Origin: an uncultured Campylobacter sp.
GTDB taxonomy: Bacteria; Campylobacterota; Campylobacteria; Campylobacterales; Campylobacteraceae
Reading direction: 5' to 3'
Assembly: GCF_944323605.1 (NCBI RefSeq)
Contig: NZ_CALUTC010000005.1
Span: 1 to 64,000 of the forward strand
DNA length: 64,000 nt
This document shows, one piece after another, positions 36,660 through 49,082 of this stretch. Numbering within the stretch: the stretch's first letter is position 1; each line of letters begins with the position of its first letter. Position numbers and translations under genes: made by a program. The notes beneath the pieces were generated by a model. It was given only the letters and a program-made list of their open reading frames with translations, had not been told where the DNA came from and did not search any database.

Positions 36660-37703
36660 ATGCAAAACGGTAGATTTTTTTTTATAGGCTTTATTTTAGT
36701 TGTTCTCTGTTTAATTTTATATCTTTTTAAGGATTTTTTGCTTGTCATATCTATAGGTTGTCTTATGGCTGTTGCAACCTCCAATATAAACGTATATTTT
36801 TTAAAAAAATTTAAGGGTAGGAAAATATTATCTGCTACTTGCACCACTGCACTTGTTTCTTTGTTTTTAATAGTCCCATTTTTATATGCACTTTTTAAAC
36901 TTGGTATCAGCATTAAAAATTTTGACTATACTATCATCACAAATACTATTGATTTTATTAAAAACTATCACATAAATTTGCCACAGTCTTTGGATTTTTT
37001 AGAGCCTAAAATCAGAGAATTTATAGCTAGTTTGGATTTAAATTCTATATCTAGAAATATTTTTGCGTACTTTAGTAATTTTACCAAAACAGCTGCCAAT
37101 GTAGTTACTGATATAGCTTTAATATGTGTTTTTTATTTCTTTGCAAATCTATATGGAACAGAACTTGTTCTTTATCTGAAAACTATAATTCCTATAGATA
37201 AAAAAGAATTAGATGAGGTTTTATCAGAGGTGGCTAATGTTATGGCTGTTGTGCTTTATTCTATGATTTTAGCAGCTATATTGCAAGGAGTTCTTTTTTC
37301 TTTCATGGTTTCATTTTTTGATTATGATGGACTGTTGTGGGCTATACTTTTTGCATTTTCATCTTTAATACCTGTCGTTGGAGGAGCTTTGGTTTATGTT
37401 CCTTTAAGCATTTATGAATTTGCTTCAAAAGATATTTATGCCGCACTTTGGATACTTATTTATTCTATGGTAGTTATCTCTTTTTTAGCTGATAATTTTA
37501 TAAAACCTCTAATTATAAAATGGATAAATGAAAAGCTAGTAACAAAACCTACCAAGATAAATGAACTTTTGATATTCTTAGCAATGCTCGCTGGAATTTC
37601 TAGTTTTGGCTTTTGGGGGATTATACTAGGACCAGCTATACTTACTTTTTTTATATCTACCTTAAAAATGTATGTTATATTAAAGGAAAAAAACTTGCTT
37701 TAA
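36660..37703 (+). CDS. AI-2E family transporter (PerM/TqsA-like)
   Basis: The 347-residue protein has about eight membrane segments with the family pattern: two N-terminal pairs, a central soluble region (residues 90-140), and a C-terminal segment with FSSLIPVVGGALVYVPL and FWGIILGPAILTFF. Members export small molecules, and autoinducer-2 is the reported substrate for some. It has a good AGGAG site and follows ctsX by 8 nt. It ends in a 4-nt overlap with convergent thyX. Confidence 0.88.
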   Translation: MQNGRFFFIGFILVVLCLILYLFKDFLLVISIGCLMAVATSNINVYFLKKFKGRKILSATCTTALVSLFLIVPFLYALFKLGISIKNFDYTIITNTIDFIKNYHINLPQSLDFLEPKIREFIASLDLNSISRNIFAYFSNFTKTAANVVTDIALICVFYFFANLYGTELVLYLKTIIPIDKKELDEVLSEVANVMAVVLYSMILAAILQGVLFSFMVSFFDYDGLLWAILFAFSSLIPVVGGALVYVPLSIYEFASKDIYAALWILIYSMVVISFLADNFIKPLIIKWINEKLVTKPTKINELLIFLAMLAGISSFGFWGIILGPAILTFFISTLKMYVILKEKNLL

Positions 37704-38314
37704 TCCCTAGTTATACAGCCTTCAAATATAAATTTATGCTCACTTGGCAAAGCTTCAAATATAGCCTTTGCCAAGTCTCTTATTTCCCAAAGAGCCGATT
37801 TAGAACTTCTTAAACTTAAAAAATTTTGCAAAGATCTCGCATTTATACTCCAAGTAAGCTCTGTTTTATAGCTTTCGGGTAAGCAGTATTTAGCTATATC
37901 TAAACTTATTCCCTCGTTTAGTATTTTTCTTAAATTTTCAAGTGCTTTTACAGAAGCCATATCTACCGTTTCGTTACCTGTTAGGACTAGGTATTTTTGT
38001 GAATTTTTATTTATATTTTTAAATTCTTCTTCTTTTCTTAATTCTTTTAGCGTATATCTCGTGCTTTTTACACTTAAACTAGCGTGTCTATGCCTTGCTA
38101 ATTCTTGCAAACAAGCCCTTGAAATACCTTGTATATAAAATGTGTAATTTAAATGTTCTAATGTAGAAGCGTGTTTAAATTTGTTTCCTACCCTATCTAT
38201 AAGCTCCTTATCTATATCTCCTCCGCCATCTCCTTTTTCAAAACTTTGCCAACAAGTCCTTATGGCGTGAGAGCATACTGATATATTAGTGTAGGAAAGT
38301 AAAGTTATTTGCAT
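37700..38314 (-). CDS. thyX: Flavin-dependent thymidylate synthase ThyX
   Basis: ThyX makes dTMP from dUMP using FAD, NADPH and methylenetetrahydrofolate, replacing ThyA. The 204-residue protein has the signature RHRHASLSVKSTR at 74-86. It is divergent from pyrG with 78 nt between, as in C. jejuni (thyX-pyrG-recJ). Both neighbours serve pyrimidine nucleotide or DNA metabolism. Confidence 0.97.
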   Translation of the reverse strand: MQITLLSYTNISVCSHAIRTCWQSFEKGDGGGDIDKELIDRVGNKFKHASTLEHLNYTFYIQGISRACLQELARHRHASLSVKSTRYTLKELRKEEEFKNINKNSQKYLVLTGNETVDMASVKALENLRKILNEGISLDIAKYCLPESYKTELTWSINARSLQNFLSLRSSKSALWEIRDLAKAIFEALPSEHKFIFEGCITRD

Positions 38315-38358
38315 AAAATTATCCTTTGTTTTTTTCTTTTTTATAAGATAAATGAAGT

Positions 38359-38364
38359 TATAAT
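38359..38364 (+). promoter_or_regulatory. -10 box TATAAT of pyrG
   Basis: A perfect TATAAT, 28 nt before the pyrG ATG, with a leader of about 20 nt. Confidence 0.6.
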
Positions 38365-38392
38365 TATATCAAAAAATATAAGGCTAGGCTAA

Positions 38393-41576
<3,184 letters not shown>

Positions 41577-41603
41577 AGTATTCTAGCACTAAAAACTATT
41601 TTA

Positions 41604-41680
41604 TGGTATCAAGGGGGAGACTTGAACTCCCGACCTCCGGCTTATGAGACCAGCGCTCTAACCAGCTGAGCTACCCTGAC
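41604..41680 (-). tRNA. tRNA-Met (anticodon CAT)
   Basis: The 77-nt minus-strand cloverleaf has acceptor GTCAGGG pairing with CCTTGAT (two G-U pairs), D stem GCTC/GAGC, anticodon stem CTGGT/GCCGG with loop CTCATAA (CAT at 41644-41646), T stem GGGAG/CTCCC with loop TTCAAGT, and an encoded CCA. G1-U72 pairing and the absence of three G-C pairs in the anticodon stem suggest elongator rather than initiator Met. A lysidine-modified Ile tRNA is less likely. Confidence 0.9.
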
Positions 41681-41696
41681 TTAATAAAAAAGAAAG

Positions 41697-41702
41697 ATTA
41701 TA
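41697..41702 (-). promoter_or_regulatory. -10 box TATAAT of tRNA-Met
   Basis: A TATAAT on the minus strand 16 nt before the tRNA 5' end, following a T-rich stretch. Confidence 0.6.
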
Positions 41703-41767
41703 CATTTTTTTTTCTAATTTTTTGCTAAAATTTGAAGTCTTTTTTTTGTTTTTAAACTTTTTATTAG

Positions 41768-41773
41768 TATAAT
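41768..41773 (+). promoter_or_regulatory. -10 box TATAAT of tRNA-Ser
   Basis: A TATAAT on the plus strand 9 nt before the tRNA 5' end. It is divergent from the tRNA-Met promoter. Confidence 0.6.
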
Positions 41774-41782
41774 TCTTACTTT

Positions 41783-41870
41783 AGAGAGGTGTCCGAGCGG
41801 TTTAAGGAGCACGCCTGGAACGCGTGTAAAGTGCAAGCTTTCGAGGGTTCGAATCCCTTCCTCTCTGCCA
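41783..41870 (+). tRNA. tRNA-Ser (anticodon GGA)
   Basis: The 88-nt gene has a perfect 7-bp acceptor stem (AGAGAGG/CCTCTCT), anticodon stem CACGC/GCGTG with loop CTGGAAC (GGA at 41817-41819), a long variable arm, T loop TTCGAAT and an encoded CCA. The long variable arm is typical of class II tRNA-Ser. Confidence 0.95.
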
Positions 41871-41959
41871 TAATTATTTCCTTTCATTTTCAAATATCAT
41901 AAAATCGTGCTATTTAAAGCTTTTTATTTAAACTTATATTATACTTGCATAAAATCTCT

Positions 41960-42319
41960 TTAATCTTTTTGTTTAATATCCCAAAATTCCTCATCACTTT
42001 TATCAATCCTACGCAATGGCATAAAATATGCACCACCAAGGCTAAAACATTGATAGACAACAATACAAGCTATAAGACTAATAGCCCAATCATCAAAATA
42101 TAATAAAAGCCAGATATAAATAGGCAATACAACAATATCTAATGGCACTAATCCTTCAAAAAATGAAGTTTTGTATTTGGATTTGTATCTTGCTTTACAA
42201 TTTTTGCACTCAACTATGCCGCCAGACATAATGCCACGATATATTGATAATGCATCAAAAACTTTATCTAGTGCATTATCGCAATTCTCGCATTTTACCT
42301 TAAAGCTCATAAATCCCAA
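41960..42319 (-). CDS. Zinc-ribbon membrane protein, hypothetical
   Basis: The 119-residue protein has two CxxC pairs (CENC near residue 10 and CKNC near residue 38), forming a probable zinc ribbon, and then two membrane segments (about 58-100). Its function is unknown. It overlaps the upstream methyltransferase-like gene by 13 nt, so the two are likely coexpressed. The start may be Met1 or Met4. Confidence 0.7.
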   Translation of the reverse strand: MGFMSFKVKCENCDNALDKVFDALSIYRGIMSGGIVECKNCKARYKSKYKTSFFEGLVPLDIVVLPIYIWLLLYFDDWAISLIACIVVYQCFSLGGAYFMPLRRIDKSDEEFWDIKQKD

Positions 42320-42777
42320 GCCTTAAATCTTGGTATCCACATAGGAACATTTTCTTTGTATCTTTTATAGTCTTGTTTAAATTTTTTCTCGAGTTGCTTT
42401 TCTTCAAAAAGATAAAAATATATAGTATTTATTACGAAAACCAATAAAGCCCAAGAAAGTATTTCTACTGAATTTAAAAGAAAATATTCTGCAAACAACA
42501 TAAGCAAAACACCTATTATCATAGGATTTCTAACATAGCGGTAAGGACCTTTCACAACAAAATTTTTTGGCGGATTCCACGGGGCTAAGGTGCCTTTTCC
42601 TACATTATAAAATAATATTATAGTCCAAGCTAACAAAAATATACCCATTGATAGCAATATTAAAGATAGAGTATTTGGCGTTTTGTAAGTGTAATCAGAA
42701 AAATACAGTATCAAAGCTGGTATAACAATGATCACATTAAAAGGTAGCATAAGTATAGCTTTTAAACATTCAAACAT
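42307..42777 (-). CDS. Isoprenylcysteine/phospholipid methyltransferase-like membrane protein
   Basis: The protein has four or five membrane segments and the family motif VVKGPYRYVRNPMIIG followed later by EEKQLEKKFKQDYKRY, seen in ICMT/PEMT-type bacterial methyltransferases that use SAM. The substrate is unknown. An ATG upstream at 42816 is open, but a TATAAT at 42784-42789 lies 6 nt before the ATG at 42777, so I chose that start (156 residues), which implies a leaderless message. Confidence 0.72.
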   Translation of the reverse strand: MFECLKAILMLPFNVIIVIPALILYFSDYTYKTPNTLSLILLSMGIFLLAWTIILFYNVGKGTLAPWNPPKNFVVKGPYRYVRNPMIIGVLLMLFAEYFLLNSVEILSWALLVFVINTIYFYLFEEKQLEKKFKQDYKRYKENVPMWIPRFKAWDL

Positions 42778-42783
42778 AAGCAA

Positions 42784-42789
42784 ATTATA
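42784..42789 (-). promoter_or_regulatory. -10 box TATAAT, leaderless configuration
   Basis: TATAAT on the minus strand with only TTGCTT between it and the ATG at 42777. Confidence 0.55.
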
Positions 42790-42836
42790 CCATAAAAATA
42801 AATATATATTAAGCAAAAAATATATAAGATTGCACT

Positions 42837-43742
42837 ATGTCTTATATAAAAAAGGAATTAAAACTTACAAATTTAAAAGCCTTCGCTCTTCTTATGAAAG
42901 AATTTAATATATCTATGAGAGAGGCTCAAAGATTGATAGACAAAAGAAGGCTTTTTTGTAATGATGAACTTGTGCTAAAAAAAAATGAGTTTTTGCAAGG
43001 CAAGGTAGAGCTTTTATGCTATGAAAACAATCCAAAAGGCGTGGATATAGTTTTTGAAAATGATGATTTTGCAGTTCTTGAAAAAGAAAGCGGGATTCTC
43101 TCGCACCCAAACGGTAGAAAATGCTCTTACAGCCTTTGCGATGAAATTTGGCATTTGTGGGGAAAACAAGCCTGTGTAGCTCATAGACTTGACAAACAAA
43201 CAAGTGGCTTAATACTTGTAGCAAAGCACAAAAAATCACAGATAGAATTTAAGTCTATGTTTGAAAAAAAAGAGATAAAAAAAGAATATTTAGCCTTGGT
43301 TTATGGTTATACAAATGATGAATTTGTGCTTGATGATTCTTTATCTTTGAATGAAGATTATGAAGACGTAAAAACAAGAGTTGTTTTGGATAAGAATGGA
43401 AAAAAGTCTATTTCTTATTTCAAAAAAATAGATTTTTTTAAAGACTTAAATGCATCTTTTTTACTTTGTAAGCCTTTAACAGGTAGGCAACATCAATTAA
43501 GAGCACATCTTTTTTACAATGGACATAGAATTTTAGGGGACTGTTTATATGGTCTTGAAAAAGATGATATAGAAAAAATTTTAGACGGGCTTTGTGATGA
43601 AAAAGAGTATTTTAGACTTTGTCTTGCAAAGAGACTTTGTTTGCATTCAAATAGACTTAGCTTTGTTTATAAGGAAAAGAAATATGATATTTTCTCAAAA
43701 AAGGATACAAAATCCGAGTTTTTAAACTCTTGTAAATTCTAG
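42837..43742 (+). CDS. RluA-family pseudouridine synthase
   Basis: The 301-residue protein has an S4-like N-terminus (about 18-60) and the RluA catalytic motif AHRLDKQTSGLILVAK (about 116-131), with Asp as nucleophile, and PLTGRQHQLRAHLFYNGH. It modifies uridines in rRNA or tRNA, and the target is not predictable. It ends inside a perfect 24-bp palindrome shared with convergent sdaA. Confidence 0.92.
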   Translation: MSYIKKELKLTNLKAFALLMKEFNISMREAQRLIDKRRLFCNDELVLKKNEFLQGKVELLCYENNPKGVDIVFENDDFAVLEKESGILSHPNGRKCSYSLCDEIWHLWGKQACVAHRLDKQTSGLILVAKHKKSQIEFKSMFEKKEIKKEYLALVYGYTNDEFVLDDSLSLNEDYEDVKTRVVLDKNGKKSISYFKKIDFFKDLNASFLLCKPLTGRQHQLRAHLFYNGHRILGDCLYGLEKDDIEKILDGLCDEKEYFRLCLAKRLCLHSNRLSFVYKEKKYDIFSKKDTKSEFLNSCKF

Positions 43743-43760
43743 GCTAAATTTAGCCTAGAA
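43737..43760. terminator. Bidirectional terminator, 24-bp perfect palindrome
   Basis: The 12-bp arms (TTCTAGGCTAAA and its complement), flanked by A and T runs, sit between the convergent RluA-type and sdaA genes. The palindrome includes the stop codon of the first. Confidence 0.75.
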
Positions 43761-43762
43761 AA

Positions 43763-45121
43763 TTAGCAGATATTTAGACTAGCAAGTCCTCCAAGCGAGG
43801 TTTCTTTATATTTTAAATTCATATCCTTACCTGTTTCATACATGGTTTTAATAACATCATCAAGGCTCACCTTTGGAGTGCTTTTTCTAGTCATTGCCAT
43901 TCTAGCTGCTGATATAGCTTTTATAGCACCAAAGGCATTTCTTTCTATGCAAGGGATTTGAACAAGTCCTGCTACAGGATCACAAGTAAGTCCTAAGTGA
44001 TGTTCCATAGCCATTTCAGCAGCATTACAAGCCTTGTGTGCATCTGCTCCTAGCACCGTAGCCATAGCCGCTGCAGCCATAGAGCTAGCAGATCCTATTT
44101 CTGCTTGACAACCAGCCTCAGCACCGCTTATACTTGCATTTTTCTTGTAAAATGAGCCTATTAGCATAGCAGTTAATAAAAAATCACAAACCATATCATC
44201 ATTAAAACCGGTTGTATGATTTTTAAGATAAAGCATAACAGCAGGAACTACACCACACGCTCCATTAGTTGGAGCTGTTACTACCTTAGCACCACCTGCA
44301 TTTTCTTCTGCTACTGCTATAGCGTATAATGAGATAAAGTCTATTATGCCGATAGGATCTGTGCTTAAATGCACTCTTTGAGATAAGGTTTTTGCCCTTC
44401 TTTTTAGATGAAGTTTTCCGGGCAAAAATTCTTCTTTTGTGTGAGTGCCATTGTAATACACCTCTTGCATAGTTTCAAAAATTTCTAAACAATAGCTTCT
44501 AATCTCATCTTTGGTATTAAATTGAAGCTCGTAATTATAAGAAAGTTCTGCTAGATTCCAGCCGTTTTTATCGCAAAGTTCAAGTGCTTGTGCGGCATTT
44601 GATATAGCTATATCTAGTTTTTGAGTTTTAGGCTTTTCCTTGCCTAGTTTTTCTTTTTCAAGCTCTGCTTCAGTTTTTACAAAACCACCTCCAACACTGT
44701 AATAAACTTCTCTGTAAATTCTTTCGTCATTTGCGTCAAACACAGAAATTTTAAGTGCATTTTCGTGAAGTGGTAAAAAGTCTTTTGAAAATATCAAATC
44801 CTTTTCATAGTCAAAATCAAGCTCTTTTTTACCACATAAATTTAGTTTTTTATTTTCAAAAACTTGCTTTATCACCGCTTCTTGTAAATCAGGACTTAGA
44901 TTTTTAGCTTTTAAATCATTTAAACCCCACAAAATAGCCTTGTCAGTTAAATGCCCCTTGCCCGTTAGCGATAAAGAGCCGTAAAGAACTATCTCTATCC
45001 TAGCTATGTTTTCAAGCAACTTTTCTATCTTTTTGCAAAATAAATTCCCAGCAAGCATAGGTCCTAAAGTGTGAGATGATGATGGACCTACGCCTATTTT
45101 AAATATATTTAAATTAGACAT
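43763..45121 (-). CDS. sdaA: L-serine ammonia-lyase (iron-sulfur) SdaA
   Basis: SdaA deaminates L-serine to pyruvate, a main carbon entry point in Campylobacter. The 452-residue single-chain enzyme has the beta domain first (GVGPSSSHTLGPMLAG) and the alpha domain with PTNGACGVVPAV, GAEAGCQAEIGSA and CDPVAGLVQIPC, whose cysteines hold the 4Fe-4S cluster. It follows sdaC by 9 nt in a serine uptake and breakdown operon. The pyruvate made can feed PFOR. Confidence 0.97.
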   Translation of the reverse strand: MSNLNIFKIGVGPSSSHTLGPMLAGNLFCKKIEKLLENIARIEIVLYGSLSLTGKGHLTDKAILWGLNDLKAKNLSPDLQEAVIKQVFENKKLNLCGKKELDFDYEKDLIFSKDFLPLHENALKISVFDANDERIYREVYYSVGGGFVKTEAELEKEKLGKEKPKTQKLDIAISNAAQALELCDKNGWNLAELSYNYELQFNTKDEIRSYCLEIFETMQEVYYNGTHTKEEFLPGKLHLKRRAKTLSQRVHLSTDPIGIIDFISLYAIAVAEENAGGAKVVTAPTNGACGVVPAVMLYLKNHTTGFNDDMVCDFLLTAMLIGSFYKKNASISGAEAGCQAEIGSASSMAAAAMATVLGADAHKACNAAEMAMEHHLGLTCDPVAGLVQIPCIERNAFGAIKAISAARMAMTRKSTPKVSLDDVIKTMYETGKDMNLKYKETSLGGLASLNIC

Positions 45122-45130
45122 TTTTATACC

Positions 45131-46354
45131 TTATAATAGCTTGTTTATAGCCGCTGATATAGCTATAAGTCCCATTATAACTATGAATGTATCAAGTATA
45201 GGACTTTTGTATTTTTTAAGCACTTCAAATTTATAAATACAGTATGTAGGCATTAGGAAAAGAAGTATTGCAAGCACAGGACCGCCTATACTTTCTATGA
45301 TACCTATAACGCTAGGATTTGCATATGCAACATACCAGGCTATTAAAAAGGTAACTATAGCCGTTATTGTATTTGCTTTTTTACCTTGTATCTTTCCATT
45401 ACTTGCTTTGTATAAAATACCGTTAAGCCCTTCTTGCGAACCAAGGTAATGCCCTAAAAAGCTTTTAGACATAGCTACGATAGCTATTATCGGTGCTAAA
45501 AAGGCTAAAAAGGCTGATTCTGGGAAACGGTTTGCTATATATGTGAGTATATTTACATTTTGAGTTTTTGCGTTTGCAAAGTCTTGTGGGGTTAGACAAA
45601 GCGCACAAGAAAATACAAAAAAGAACACTACAACTATCATTAGTATGATTGCTTTGCTTATGATATTTGATGAATTTTTTTCAGCCTCATCTTTAAATTC
45701 TCTCTTGCAAGAGCAGGCTAGAGAAGAGATGATAGGAGAGTGATTAAAAGCAAATACCATAACAGGTATAACAAGCCAAAGTGTAAGCCAAAAATTTGAT
45801 GTTGTAACAGTGCCAAAATCAACATTTGTAAAAAGCGCACCATTCCAGTAAGGTATAAGCATTAAAGATATGATTAGCAAAATCGCTATAAAAGGAAATA
45901 CAAGAACTGACATAACTTTAGTTACAAGCACTTCTCCTAGCGTTGAAAAAAGCATAAGAACTGTAACTATAATGAATGAAACCAAAAGTCTGCTCGGCTC
46001 CGCAAATCCTAGCTGATTTATCCAAAAATCTATAAAAGTAGTAGTTAAATTTGCACTATAAACCAAAAGTATAGGCAAGATAGCAAAGAAATAAAGAACG
46101 GTAACCGCAAAACCACCACCCGCTCCAAAATAAGTTTCTGACACAAATGTTATATCATCGCTTGGATTTTTAGACCCTAAAACAAATCTACACAACCCTC
46201 TATGTGCCAAATATACCATAGGATAAGCCAGAATCAGTATAACAATTAACGGCAAAAGCCCACCCATACCAGCATTTATCGGCAAAAAAAGCACTCCAGC
46301 ACCTATTGCAGTGCCAAAAAGGGATAAAACCCAACGCATATTATAAGAATTCAT
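45131..46354 (-). CDS. sdaC: Serine transporter SdaC (HAAAP family)
   Basis: The 407-residue protein has about eleven membrane segments and the N-terminal LFGTAIGAGVLFLPINAGMGG typical of hydroxy/aromatic amino acid permeases. With sdaA downstream it should be the L-serine:H+ symporter. It has the strongest ribosome binding site in the window (AAGGAGG at 46360-46366), and a TATTAT -10 lies at 46382-46387. Confidence 0.94.
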   Translation of the reverse strand: MNSYNMRWVLSLFGTAIGAGVLFLPINAGMGGLLPLIVILILAYPMVYLAHRGLCRFVLGSKNPSDDITFVSETYFGAGGGFAVTVLYFFAILPILLVYSANLTTTFIDFWINQLGFAEPSRLLVSFIIVTVLMLFSTLGEVLVTKVMSVLVFPFIAILLIISLMLIPYWNGALFTNVDFGTVTTSNFWLTLWLVIPVMVFAFNHSPIISSLACSCKREFKDEAEKNSSNIISKAIILMIVVVFFFVFSCALCLTPQDFANAKTQNVNILTYIANRFPESAFLAFLAPIIAIVAMSKSFLGHYLGSQEGLNGILYKASNGKIQGKKANTITAIVTFLIAWYVAYANPSVIGIIESIGGPVLAILLFLMPTYCIYKFEVLKKYKSPILDTFIVIMGLIAISAAINKLL

Positions 46355-46381
46355 AAAAACCTCCTTACTATTAACATATAA

Positions 46382-46387
46382 ATAATA
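46382..46387 (-). promoter_or_regulatory. -10 box TATTAT of sdaC-sdaA
   Basis: GCTATTAT on the minus strand, 27 nt before the sdaC ATG, with AAGGAGG between. Confidence 0.45.
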
Positions 46388-46525
46388 GCAAAAAATTCAT
46401 ATTTTTTAACAAAGAATTAACATAATTTTCTTATTTTTTATGACTAAGTTACATTTTGGTTTTTGTATCTTAAAGAAAAATTTAAAAAACTAGGTAAAAA
46501 TGCTATTGTTTAAGACTTCATATTG

Positions 46526-46531
46526 TATAAT
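46526..46531 (+). promoter_or_regulatory. -10 box TATAAT of surE
   Basis: TTGTATAAT ending 17 nt before the surE ATG, after a T-rich stretch. Confidence 0.6.
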
Positions 46532-46548
46532 TTAAAAAAGGTTTTTTT

Positions 46549-47331
46549 ATGAAAGAAATTTTGATAACAAATGATGACGGTTTTGATAGCGAGGGCTTAA
46601 CTAAGCTTGTTAAAATGCTTAGAAAAGAATTTAAAGCAAAAATAACAGTCGTTGCTCCTGCTAGTGAAAAATCTGCTTGTTCTCATTCTATCACCCTAAA
46701 ACATCCGCTTAAATTTATAAAAGTAGGTAAGAGGTTTTATAAACTAGAAGACGGCACTCCATCAGACTGTGTGTATTTAGCACTTTTTGCACTTTATAAA
46801 AAAAGGCTGCCAGATTTAGTTATAAGTGGTATAAACCGTGGAGCAAATATAGGAGAGGATATAACGTATTCTGGCACCTGTGCGGGAGCTATGGAGGCTG
46901 TTTTACAAGGCATACCAGCACTTGCTTTGTCGCAGTTTTATACAAAAAAAGAAGATGTAAAGACATTAAATTTTAAAAGAGCTTTAAAGATAACAAAAAA
47001 TATAGTTAAAAGAATTTTAGACGAGGGTTTTATGCTAGATGAAAAGCAGTTTTTAAATATAAATTTTCCTTCAGCTACCGCTAAATTTAAAGGCATAAAG
47101 GTGGCAAGCGCTGGTAAAAGAGTATATAACTACAAGGCTTTTTCAAATAAGGATCCGCGTGGAAGCCGTTATTATTGGCTTGGCACAAGTGAGCTTGATT
47201 ATATAAGCGAGAAAAATAGTGATGTAAGCTTGCTTTTGCAAGGATATGCAACAATAACGCCGATAATGCTTGATTTAACGGCTTATGGTAAGCTAGAAAA
47301 TCTTGAAAAATGGCTAGATAATGCAAGATAA
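46549..47331 (+). CDS. surE: 5'/3'-nucleotidase SurE
   Basis: SurE is a survival-protein nucleotidase that dephosphorylates nucleoside monophosphates. The 260-residue protein has NDDGFDSEG at residues 6-14 (metal site), APASEKSACSHSIT, and SGINRGANIGEDITYSGTCAGAMEA. It overlaps the next gene by 11 nt, the same pair as surE-Cj0294 in C. jejuni as I recall. Confidence 0.97.
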   Translation: MKEILITNDDGFDSEGLTKLVKMLRKEFKAKITVVAPASEKSACSHSITLKHPLKFIKVGKRFYKLEDGTPSDCVYLALFALYKKRLPDLVISGINRGANIGEDITYSGTCAGAMEAVLQGIPALALSQFYTKKEDVKTLNFKRALKITKNIVKRILDEGFMLDEKQFLNINFPSATAKFKGIKVASAGKRVYNYKAFSNKDPRGSRYYWLGTSELDYISEKNSDVSLLLQGYATITPIMLDLTAYGKLENLEKWLDNAR

Positions 47332-47974
47332 ATATACAAGAGTAAGGTGGCTTTTAGGAGAGGAAGAGTTTAACAAAATTTCAAAGACAAAAATACTTTT
47401 GTGCGGACTTGGTGGCGTGGGTGGAGTGTGTGCTGACGCTCTTTTTAGAAGTGGTTTGAGTGATATAACTGTCATAGATTCTGATAGTTTTGAGCTAACA
47501 AATCAAAATCGCCAACTTCATAGTGAAAATTTAGCTCAAAAGAAAGCGGAAGTTTTTGCTAGAATTTATGGTTTTAAAGCGATAGTAGCAAGGATAGACG
47601 AGAAATTTTTAGCTAGTTTTAATACACTAGAATTCGATGTTATAATAGATGCAATAGATGATATAAAAGCGAAGGTTGCTTTAGCAAATAGCGCTGATTT
47701 AAAAAAGCAAATTTATATCTCATCTATGGGAGGTGCAAGAAAAATAGATAGCACTAGGATAAAGGTTGCACCTGTTTTTAAGACTTACGGCGATGCTCTT
47801 GCTAAAAAATTTAGATACGAGCTTAAAAAATCGGGATTTAAAGGATCTTTTGATGTGGTTTTTTCAGATGAAGAGCCAAGATGTAAAAATTTGGGTTCTT
47901 TTATGGGGGTTACCGCATCTTTTGGTTTAAATTTAGCTTCTTTGCTTATTAGAAAACTGCTTGAGAAAGCATAA
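47321..47974 (+). CDS. tcdA: ThiF/MoeB-type adenylating enzyme, TcdA-like
   Basis: The 217-residue Rossmann protein has GLGGVGGVCADAL (about 28-40), DSDSFELTNQNRQLHS, and late features SSMGGARKIDSTRIKVAP and FSDEEPR that resemble tRNA threonylcarbamoyladenosine dehydratase (TcdA/CsdL) more than ThiF or MoeB. TcdA cyclises t6A in tRNA using ATP. It lacks the zinc CxxC pairs of MoeB. The assignment is by motif memory only. Confidence 0.75.
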   Translation: MQDKYTRVRWLLGEEEFNKISKTKILLCGLGGVGGVCADALFRSGLSDITVIDSDSFELTNQNRQLHSENLAQKKAEVFARIYGFKAIVARIDEKFLASFNTLEFDVIIDAIDDIKAKVALANSADLKKQIYISSMGGARKIDSTRIKVAPVFKTYGDALAKKFRYELKKSGFKGSFDVVFSDEEPRCKNLGSFMGVTASFGLNLASLLIRKLLEKA

Positions 47975-48020
47975 AGATAGAAAAAATATAACGGCTTTTT
48001 AAGACATTAATGAGTTTTAT

Positions 48021-49082
48021 CTATAAAACACCTTTAGAGCTTGCTAATTTCGCATCTTGCAATGCTAGTGCCATTTTTAAAGCTCTAGCAAATGATTTAA
48101 ATAAAGCTTCTGCCTTGTGATGATCGTTTTTACCCTTTACTTTTAAGTGCAAAGAAATTTTCATAGCTTGTGCTAGGGAGTAGAAAAAATGTTCTATCAT
48201 CTCTGTGCTAAGATTTCCAAGCTTTTCTTTTTTAAATTTAGCCTTATAAACCAAAGTAGCCCTGCCACAAAAATCTATAGCACAAGTTGCCAAGCTCTCG
48301 TCCATAGGCGTTGTAAATCCATATCTTGCAAGACCTATTTTATCGCCTACTGCCTTTTTTATCGCTTCTCCAAGTGCTATGGCTACATCTTCGACAGTGT
48401 GATGTTCATCTACTTCTAAGTCGCCCTTGCATTCTAAATTTAAACTTATGTTTGCGTGGGTTGCGATTTGCTCTAGCATATGATCTAGAAATCCTATGCC
48501 CGTGTTTATGTTTGAATCGCCTGAATTTAAGCAGAGCTTGACTGTTATCTTTGTTTCTTTCGTGTTTCTAACAACCTTAGCTCGTCTAAAATGGCTTAGT
48601 ATGTATTCTTGTATATCTTGCCAAGATGTTTTTTCATCGTATAAAATGCCTTCTACGCCCAAATTTTTAGCTAAAAGCATATCTGTCTTTCTATCGCCTA
48701 TCACAAAGCTTTGTTCCTTGTCGTAGAGAGCATATTTTATGTATTCATCTAGCATTTTTGTTTTTGGTTTTCTGCATTCACAGTTTTCATTTTCAAAATG
48801 GGGACATATAAAAATATCTTTAAATTCTATGCCACAAGAATTTAAAATATCAAGCATTTTTTCGTGTGCTAAATCAAAATTTTCTTTCGGAAAAGACTTT
48901 GTGCCAAGTCCGTCTTGATTTGTAACCATAACAAAGGTGAAACCATAGCTTTTTAGTTTTATTAAAGCTTCTATAACGCCCTTTTCAAAGGATAGTTTTT
49001 CAAGACTATCTACTTGAAAATTATCCTTTGGCTCTTTTATGATTGTCCCGTCTCTGTCTATGAAAAGAATTTTTTTACTCAT
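48021..49082 (-). CDS. hisB: Bifunctional histidinol-phosphatase / imidazoleglycerol-phosphate dehydratase HisB
   Basis: The 353-residue protein has an N-terminal HAD phosphatase (FIDRDGT at 6-12, metal ligands [15 protein letters not shown]) and a C-terminal IGP dehydratase ([27 protein letters not shown]). It catalyses two steps of histidine synthesis. It overlaps hisD by 4 nt (ATGA). The genes that usually follow, hisH-hisA-hisF, are not next to it. Confidence 0.97.
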   Translation of the reverse strand: MSKKILFIDRDGTIIKEPKDNFQVDSLEKLSFEKGVIEALIKLKSYGFTFVMVTNQDGLGTKSFPKENFDLAHEKMLDILNSCGIEFKDIFICPHFENENCECRKPKTKMLDEYIKYALYDKEQSFVIGDRKTDMLLAKNLGVEGILYDEKTSWQDIQEYILSHFRRAKVVRNTKETKITVKLCLNSGDSNINTGIGFLDHMLEQIATHANISLNLECKGDLEVDEHHTVEDVAIALGEAIKKAVGDKIGLARYGFTTPMDESLATCAIDFCGRATLVYKAKFKKEKLGNLSTEMIEHFFYSLAQAMKISLHLKVKGKNDHHKAEALFKSFARALKMALALQDAKLASSKGVL

